Shown: positions 59,101 to 64,000 of the stretch, in pieces
How the letters are laid out: each line of letters begins with the position of its first letter
Numbering within the stretch: position 1 is the first letter of the stretch
Assembly: GCF_902459465.1 (NCBI RefSeq)
Contig: NC_047063.1
Location: 186,001 to 250,000, forward strand
DNA from: Asterias rubens
Lineage: Eukaryota; Echinodermata; Asteroidea; Forcipulatida; Asteriidae
DNA: 64,000 bases
Direction: 5' to 3'
Made by a program: the position numbers and the translations under genes
The notes under the pieces: model-generated
What the model saw: only the letters and a program-made list of their open reading frames with translations
The model's database searches: none
What the model was told of the DNA's origin: nothing

Positions 59101-60410
59101 GAAAGCTTGTTGTTCTAGAGGTAAGACATGCTCTAGAAACGGAAAAAGTTGTGGGACTCAATCCTACCCAGGTGATACTACGTTAATTTTTTGAGGACTC
59201 AGGAAAGTGTTGAGTATACAGTGCTTTCAAGCACTGTTTACTCAATAAACAAATAAAATTATTCACCATGCAATTTGATATTTTATTAAAATACTATTAT
59301 AGGATTACTTTTTTGCCCCAATGTGGATAAATTTTTGTGCATATACCCATATTGAGATAACAAACACCCAGTGTTTCCCAAATGGAACTCCAACTGTTCC
59401 AACTCTAACTTGGTGCCCCTTTAAAAGGTTTCCCACAGACTAAAGCATTCCCAAGGGAAGTGCCCATTACAAACTGAAAATAGCACTACCATCTCAAAGA
59501 TGAGATTCTAGGACTACCATCTCAAAGATGAGATTCTAGGACTGACGTCACAGTTTTAACCCAATATACTTGTAACTGCCTCAGGGTTTGTGGATTCTTT
59601 CAATAATAAAACTCCTTTAACTGCTCAAGTGATGCTATGAAATAATCCTATTTCCCTCTCAGCGATTCAATCCAATTTACAATCTAACCTTCCGGTAGAA
59701 CAACTTGCCTTGGGAATTAATTAATCTTTCTATTTGGAAGCTTCTACTCACAGTTCAATGTACATAGTGTGATCTATCAACTATAGATCTATAAGTGGTT
59801 GGTTTTGATACCTGCAGGTACCAGTAATATTAAAATACAAAACCCACAGACCTATTCAGGAGATTCTTATCATTTGTCTCCTTCCCTTGATACACGTGTA
59901 CAAAGGTTATGAGCACGTTATAATCATTGTGTGTGCAGGGTTGAAATCAAGGAGTGTTAAGAGTCTGAGCGTGCTGCCAATATTTGCATCATGCAATCAC
60001 AGAGATTGTGTACAATAATTAGGGAGATAGTTATAAACATTCAACATGATAGAAAAAGTTTCTATTATCCAGGATGTTTTAATTTATTCATCAGAACATT
60101 AAAAGATTGGTTTATTTTTAGCAAACTTTTGCAGAATCAGGGCGTGGTTGGCAGCTCTGTGATTGCACCTGGGCATTTGGATCAATGACTTTATGTCATA
60201 AAGCCACTTATTCTTCCTGAAATCAAAATTAAGAACTGAGTCAGTACATATGGCTCTATAATATGAAAACAACCAGAACAAAATGAGAATTACCTGCTTC
60301 TCTTGTGGAAGAATCAATGAGATCCGTGTCAACGATGCGAGTCAGTTTACGTCGGTCCTCAATGTTAGCCAAGAATGGGCACTTTGACATATTTGGAGTT
60401 GGTTCAGCTA
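47426..60410 (-). CDS. ALAS1: 5-aminolevulinate synthase, mitochondrial (5' end unresolved)
   Basis: ALAS is the PLP enzyme of the mitochondrial matrix that condenses glycine and succinyl-CoA, the first step of heme synthesis. Nine exons join in frame: 60294-60410, 58930-58995, 57947-58172, 55653-55837, 54043-54222, 50936-51100, 49862-50001, 48656-48784 and 47426-47779 (stop TGA), about 520 residues. Landmarks are a heme regulatory motif SKCPFLA in the first listed exon, [87 protein letters not shown] with the PLP lysine at 49997-49999, [18 protein letters not shown] and [10 protein letters not shown], then the animal-type C-terminal extension. Invertebrates usually have one ALAS, so the symbol marks the housekeeping type. 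The presequence exon is missing or lies at 62427-62568. Confidence 0.95.
48255..48525. repeat. 22-bp minisatellite, about 12 copies
   Basis: Units of the type tgggctcaaaaagcgccctc recur every 22-23 bp, with variants aagcaccc and ggggctaaaaaa. It lies in the last ALAS intron. The overlapping frame is a repeat artefact. Confidence 0.92.
48866..48914. repeat. (AAT)n microsatellite
   Basis: About 16 AAT/ATA triplets with one interruption, in the ALAS intron between exons 48784 and 49862. Confidence 0.9.
49497..49626. repeat. Two-copy ~66-bp G-rich direct repeat
   Basis: Two consecutive copies of a block with tgacctcccattggagtggg and gatgtgggtgggagaggctg. A C-run precedes them. It lies in an ALAS intron. 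Confidence 0.8.
50245..50449. mobile_element. MITE with GCCCAATTTCATAG termini
   Basis: The ends agcccaatttcatagctctg and cacagccatgaaagtgggcc are inverted. The interior shares gcagggaattctgtgcttac and cagcgcaagcacagaattc with the copies at 11787 and 57046. It sits directly left of the 105-bp array in an ALAS intron. Confidence 0.75.
50459..50869. repeat. ~105-bp minisatellite, four copies
   Basis: Units begin ttgcgttact at 50459, 50561, 50666 and 50771, with ggtgttggattgaagactgc and ccataatcagagtccaacag inside. Copies differ by a three-base indel (ttgttaac or ttattgttaac) and single bases. It ends about 67 bases from the ALAS exon 50936-51100. Confidence 0.92.
51180..52800. other. ALAS intron with low-complexity runs, no gene seen
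   Basis: It contains poly-A near 51829-51848, poly-C near 52453 and poly-T near 52480-52494, and a fragment gggcgagcgcagcttgggct near 51512 that looks like a piece of a dispersed repeat. I see no exon or RNA gene. Confidence 0.45.
53085..53171. repeat. (ATT)n microsatellite, about 29 units
   Basis: A pure run of about 29 ATT triplets. It is preceded by gcgcaatataaatgaataaa, a sequence often seen at the 3' end of dispersed elements, so the run may be the tail of an old non-LTR or SINE-like element. Confidence 0.95.
54385..54480 (+). mobile_element. tRNA-like SINE head
   Basis: An A-box-like stretch (agggctaagcagagtaagtggag) and a B-box-like ggttgttggcttaaatccag lead into caggtaaatttttctttcaa. 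The same head and tail appear at 55370-55465, beyond the intervening MITE. Confidence 0.5.
54651..55208. mobile_element. Nested TIR element whose right arm became an array
   Basis: The left arm aggagactttggaacgctag with ggtggcagcagacttaccag is inverted against the right arm tttacctggtaagtctactg with ccaccaagcgtcccgg and agtcccct, about 44 bp each. The empty site in the other MITE copies places the insertion at ccaat/tgagc with a 2-bp AT duplication. The core ctaggtggcagc (54667-54678) resembles the vertebrate CTCF-binding core. The right arm plus internal sequence is repeated as the 52-bp array. Confidence 0.78.
54721..55193. repeat. 52-bp minisatellite, nine copies, from a TIR
   Basis: Nine units with aatggattttacctggtaag start at 54741 and then every 52 bp to 55157. 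Each holds tctactgccaccaagcgcac, the inner part of the nested element's right inverted repeat, so the array grew from that terminus. Each unit also contains ctggtaagt, a perfect splice-donor-like string on the + strand, opposite to ALAS. Confidence 0.95.
55370..55465 (+). mobile_element. tRNA-derived SINE head
   Basis: tagctcaattggtggagagc is a good A box and gtcgttggtttaaccccgct a B box about 45 bases further, as in a tRNA. It is followed by ctctggtcaattttgctttg. It is the same family as 54385-54480. The anticodon arm is not intact, so it is not a tRNA gene. Confidence 0.65.
55985..56135 (-). mobile_element. tRNA-derived SINE, minus orientation
   Basis: On the minus strand a B-box-like ctgttcaaatctcactgggg is followed by tgtggattgggtttcaagtc and gactgcgtgggtttccctga, matching the SINE at 37785-38035. 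It lies in an ALAS intron, and a long frame that reads through it is not a gene. Confidence 0.6.
57046..57276. mobile_element. MITE with TGGCCCA termini
   Basis: The ends ctggcccagatatcatgact and ctacggtattgggccct are inverted. Internal blocks such as gctgaattctgcgctaac, gcgctagctgtgtaagcgta and taagcgcagaattccctgct match 11787-12012 and 50245-50449. It lies in an ALAS intron and is followed by a two-copy 46-bp direct repeat (57283-57376). Confidence 0.78.
57283..57376. repeat. 46-bp direct repeat, two copies
   Basis: Two consecutive copies containing catcatggagcaagatggaa then aacaacacaatctccatc; they differ by one base. Confidence 0.85.
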
Positions 60411-62426
60411 CTTAAGAAAACAAAAATAAAAAATGATTTTTCAAAAATTAGTTAAAATATTCTTACTTTTCACTCACTAATTTCTAATCCCTGTACAAAT
60501 TAATTTGTTTCGGAAAGAGATATTAAACATAATTTGTTAATGCCATGTGGACCTGGAACATGTACTTTTAAGAGCAAGGTAGTTTTGGTTTAGTACGTGC
60601 ACCTCTAAGTAAAAGGGAAATTGACATTTTACTGGCACAATTCAAAGGGCACTAAGGCAACAACCAGTGGCATGTAGGCAATTGCAATGATTTGGCCCAG
60701 GCGTAGGGCTTAGATGTTCATTTGTACCATTAATCATACATTTATAAATAAATAAATAAATAAATAAATGATACCACACATACAGGATTATAGCGACATC
60801 TGCTCACATTTTTACACTACAAGACCTTTTACACAACAATGGTAGTATATTTTGGCTGTTTTTTTGCTAGTTCACCAAACCAAATCTTTCAGATTATCGC
60901 GTCTTAATACCTCCCCATGTGACCAGTCTTGCAATCAGAGTGCATAAAGATATTTTGTTATTTCGTTTAAAGTATGTCAGTTTTTATTTCCAATGCAATA
61001 AAGCATACAAATTACTTAATGTAGTTTGATACTGTTTTTGGTTTTTGGTTTGTTTCTTTACCCTTTAGAAGATGCTACTGTCTTTTTTCTCTCCTAGTGA
61101 CAGCTACATGTAAAAGCAATCGCACAATGGAATAACCTTTGAAGCATGATTGAATTTCATTTCAATTCACTGCATCTGTTATTCTCTTGCACTTTAGTCA
61201 AATAACGTTTATGCCTCCTCTCCATTTATCAATTGATGACGCCTGCTCTTACTATTGTCGACGCAGGTATATAGCTATCTTTAGAGGAACATTATTATTA
61301 AATAATACCGAAGCCGACTCTTTGAACCATTGTCGGTTTTTAGAGGGGGAAAAAAAACATGTATCAAATTTGATCCAATCCGTTAATCTAGAGCTTAAGA
61401 GCATTGAAATGTGTGTACAAACTGAGATTGAAAAGAGGAAAGTGAGAGTCCCCTTAGCATGACGGAAGGCACAGTTTATGTAAAGTTCATCAATAAATTG
61501 ATTGATTTCATGGAAAGTATTTAATCTTGGCACGTTTATTGGGGGTAGGAGTTAGTAAACAATTATTGATGTCAACAATGCGTGCATTAATATTTTTTTG
61601 AGATAACACGTATACCCGATTTCATTTTAAAGCACAAGCCCCAAAACTTGCTATTAAAGCACATAAAACTAAAAACTTGCAAAGCATAGAAAGTATTGCT
61701 ATTAATATTTATAACAGTAATAATTTATTTATTCATATATATTGCGCCCTATCCATAAAAATGTACACAAGCACAATCCGTTCAACCACTTTTCTGTGCT
61801 TAGCAAGTTTCAGCCCTTACAGGTTTTTGTGTTTAGTATTAAAACAGAAACAGGTTACCAGCCAAAACTACATTTGTTGTGACTACATATACATGCACAC
61901 ATACACTGGCCTTTTATACAACGCCATTTCAGTGGTGTGAGCTACTCAATGGCAAAGAACTTTTTCAAGCAGTATTTTCTTCTGATCAGCTGTATAAAAT
62001 TTGGCCCTGAGCAAGTTCTTTCCCCTTTCTTTTCATTGTTGTTATTGGGGGACGGGCGAGGGTTTTATAGCCTATCTGCAACTGAGGAAATCTGCTGCAC
62101 ACGTATTTAATCGGCTTTTCGAACCAATTTCAATGCCATGTTTCAGTATTAAATTTAGCTGTCAAGTGGGCAACATTTGTGTAACACTTACCTCTACAAA
62201 TTCAATTTTGGAGTTTGGAATTTGTAAAGATTAAGACTGTAAAAAGTTAATGTTACCTACAATGAAAGCTACTGTCTAATCTGACCATTTATAAAAACAA
62301 TCAACAAAAACAAACAATTTTCACCACAGACAAGGATTTTACGCTCTCAGATTTAGGTGCTCAACTAAAAAGCCCCCCCCCCACAAAGTCGACCCAGTTA
62401 TTTTACATTACAGTTTGTGTACTTAC
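60411..62426. other. ALAS 5' intron or flank, no recognised feature
   Basis: AT-rich sequence with a short (AAAT)n run near 60745-60770 and a fragment of the dispersed repeat family near 60570-60680. Two open frames (61187-61462 and 61677-61940) match nothing I know. Part or all of it is intron if the candidate exon at 62427-62568 is real. Confidence 0.4.
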
Positions 62427-62568
62427 TAACTGGCAGTGCACTGACTGCAACTTGACCCAGCAGTATATTATGAAACAACACACTGTACATTATGGAAGGC
62501 ACTGAATCCCCTGTAGCGGTTTGGACATTCTTGAGTATGCTCAGAATAATTTTGAGTATTTTCAATTC
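62427..62568 (-). other. Candidate 5' exon of ALAS
   Basis: A strong acceptor (tttattttacag) and donor (GTTA then GTAAGT) bound 142 bases that are open in the phase needed to join the exon at 60410. An ATG at 62490 would give MYSVLFHNILLGQVAVSALP running into [15 protein letters not shown]. This lacks the arginines expected of a mitochondrial presequence. A second frame of the same exon reads QECPNRYRGFSAFHN, which looks more like a transit peptide with a CP motif, but it meets a stop and does not match the donor phase. I cannot decide. Confidence 0.3.
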
Positions 62569-64000
62569 CTGTAAATAAAACGTTAAGAGAATCTACGTAT
62601 CTTGCACACTCTTCATGGAATACATGTTTACTTGTGTGCATAAAGGTATAGTTCAGAGTCTATTTCTACCTACAAACTATGTGCAATTAAACTCAACAAG
62701 ATTTGAACCGCAACGATGGTTTAGTATTTAGTGTCATGATGCCCTTTTATATTTTCAAACATTACACCTGGATGCATGTGCAGTACTTCTAAGTGCATCC
62801 TGTCAGTAATAAAACCTCAGAAACGTCCTTCCAGGAATTGAATGTTTTTTTAACTTCCCTTAACTTACTTCCTTCAATTGATAAATAACTAATTAATTCA
62901 AAGGTACCCGTACTAGAGCGTAACTGTTTTAAAGCATTCATGATTAGGTGCCACACCAAATTTTGTTATAACCGTTTTCAAGCCATTAACGTCTAAGAAA
63001 CTCAGTTTGGACACCAATTTGTACAACTTACACAATATACTTTGTACAAGTAATCTAAATCGAAATCTCACTTCCTGGTTTAGGCATTTTGGGATCTAGG
63101 TACATGAAGCACCACCCCCAAACAAACATTTGATAAAATCAATTTCTATTCAGTTTCCTGTTGCATAGTACACATATGCACTGATAAACCACACCCAAAA
63201 TGCAATGGCACATAATCTAAAGAATAAACAAATCCACAGGGAAATTGCTCAAAAAAAAAAGTCTTTCCTACTATTCAGTTACTATTGCCAAGACTCTAAA
63301 GATCCAAACTAATATTGTATGTATGTGAACATTATGGAGCCTTAAACACTTCTTCTAACATTCGTTTGCAACACAGGCATTCCTACACAGTAGGCCAACT
63401 GCTACCAATGATGTACATATAACCGTTACATTTAAAATACAGTGCATACAAACAGTACAATATAGGCCTACGTGCGGTCTGCAGATTTGGTACAAGGATG
63501 AGAGCTCAGTTTATCAATCTGGTGACCTCAACGCTCCCAACACCAATCAAATCTGGTGACCTCAACGCTCCCAACACCAAATCAAATCTGACAATATTAA
63601 TAACCTGGATTACATCTAAAACATTCCAATCCAAGTCCCTGTCATTTGTCTGTTTTACCAAAGTTCCTCTCTGTTAGTTTCAGCTTAAATAAATGATGTC
63701 TCAAAAATGTCTCTTTATGGGTGTGTACAGTTTTCATTGATAACATGTCCAAAAACTGATTCCAATGGTCAAACTCATAAAGATAGTCCTAACTTAGGAC
63801 TAATCCTAAAAACTTAGGACACTCGTCCCAGTGTTTTAGCTAGAATTTGAAAAGTGGGAGTGCAAAATGAAAAACAGGGAGTGCAATATTTTTAGAGTCC
63901 AAAATTTGTGTGCTAAGCACACAACACGAGCGCGCAGCGCGAAGTCCCTTACGGCTGGGAGCTCTGGGTACTTTAGAAGCTCTGTGGTGGTCTCTGATGC
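62569..64000. other. Right flank with repeat fragments
   Basis: No gene was recognised. It holds a two-copy ~37-bp direct repeat (aatctggtgacctcaacgct, 63518-63590), the partial hairpin-MITE block ctaacttaggactaatccta (63786 onward), and at 63830-63970 a piece with acacgagcgcgcagcgcgaa that looks like the end of a dispersed element running out of the window. Confidence 0.45.

Overview
This is animal nuclear DNA: AT-rich and intron-rich, with GT-AG introns and dense dispersed and tandem repeats. It is most likely from a marine deuterostome invertebrate. I favour an echinoderm, possibly a sea star, because several repeat families look familiar from such genomes, but that is an impression from memory and not proof. 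No operons, CRISPR arrays, rRNA genes or intact tRNA genes were seen.

Five conserved housekeeping genes and one nested receptor gene can be rebuilt exon by exon. (1) The 3' part of UBA3 (NEDD8-activating enzyme catalytic subunit), + strand, 2179-12678; its N-terminal exons lie off the left edge. (2) A single-exon class A G-protein-coupled receptor, - strand, 7055-8161, inside a UBA3 intron. (3) TSR2 (pre-rRNA processing, eS26 escort), - strand, 19445-24847, six exons, complete. (4) ALG12 (ER alpha-1,6-mannosyltransferase), - strand, 28763-39335, ten coding exons, complete, with a two-codon first coding exon. (5) CCDC51/MITOK (mitochondrial potassium channel pore), + strand, 40063-41595, two exons, divergent from ALG12 across a 727-bp gap. 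(6) 5-aminolevulinate synthase, - strand, 47426-60410, nine confident exons, with the transit-peptide end unresolved. The genes share no pathway. Their linkage is interesting because the human counterparts sit on 3p (UBA3, CCDC51, ALAS1) and Xp11.2 (TSR2, ALAS2), plus ALG12 on 22q.

The rest is introns and intergenic DNA filled with repeats. There are more than a dozen unrelated minisatellites (periods 12, 22, 30, 52, 53, 56, 62, 67, 100 and 105 bp and others). There are many copies of a tRNA-derived SINE and several families of terminal-inverted-repeat elements (MITEs), including a TTAA-flanked family, a long-TIR Mutator-like element with a 9-bp target duplication, and nested insertions. Several minisatellites appear to have grown out of transposon or gene pieces. 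The clearest cases are a 52-bp array made from one TIR of a nested element, a 53-bp array made from a SINE, and a 100-bp array whose last unit encodes the C-terminal tail of the receptor. I found no unmistakable new biological system; the most unusual material is these element-derived arrays and the nested receptor.
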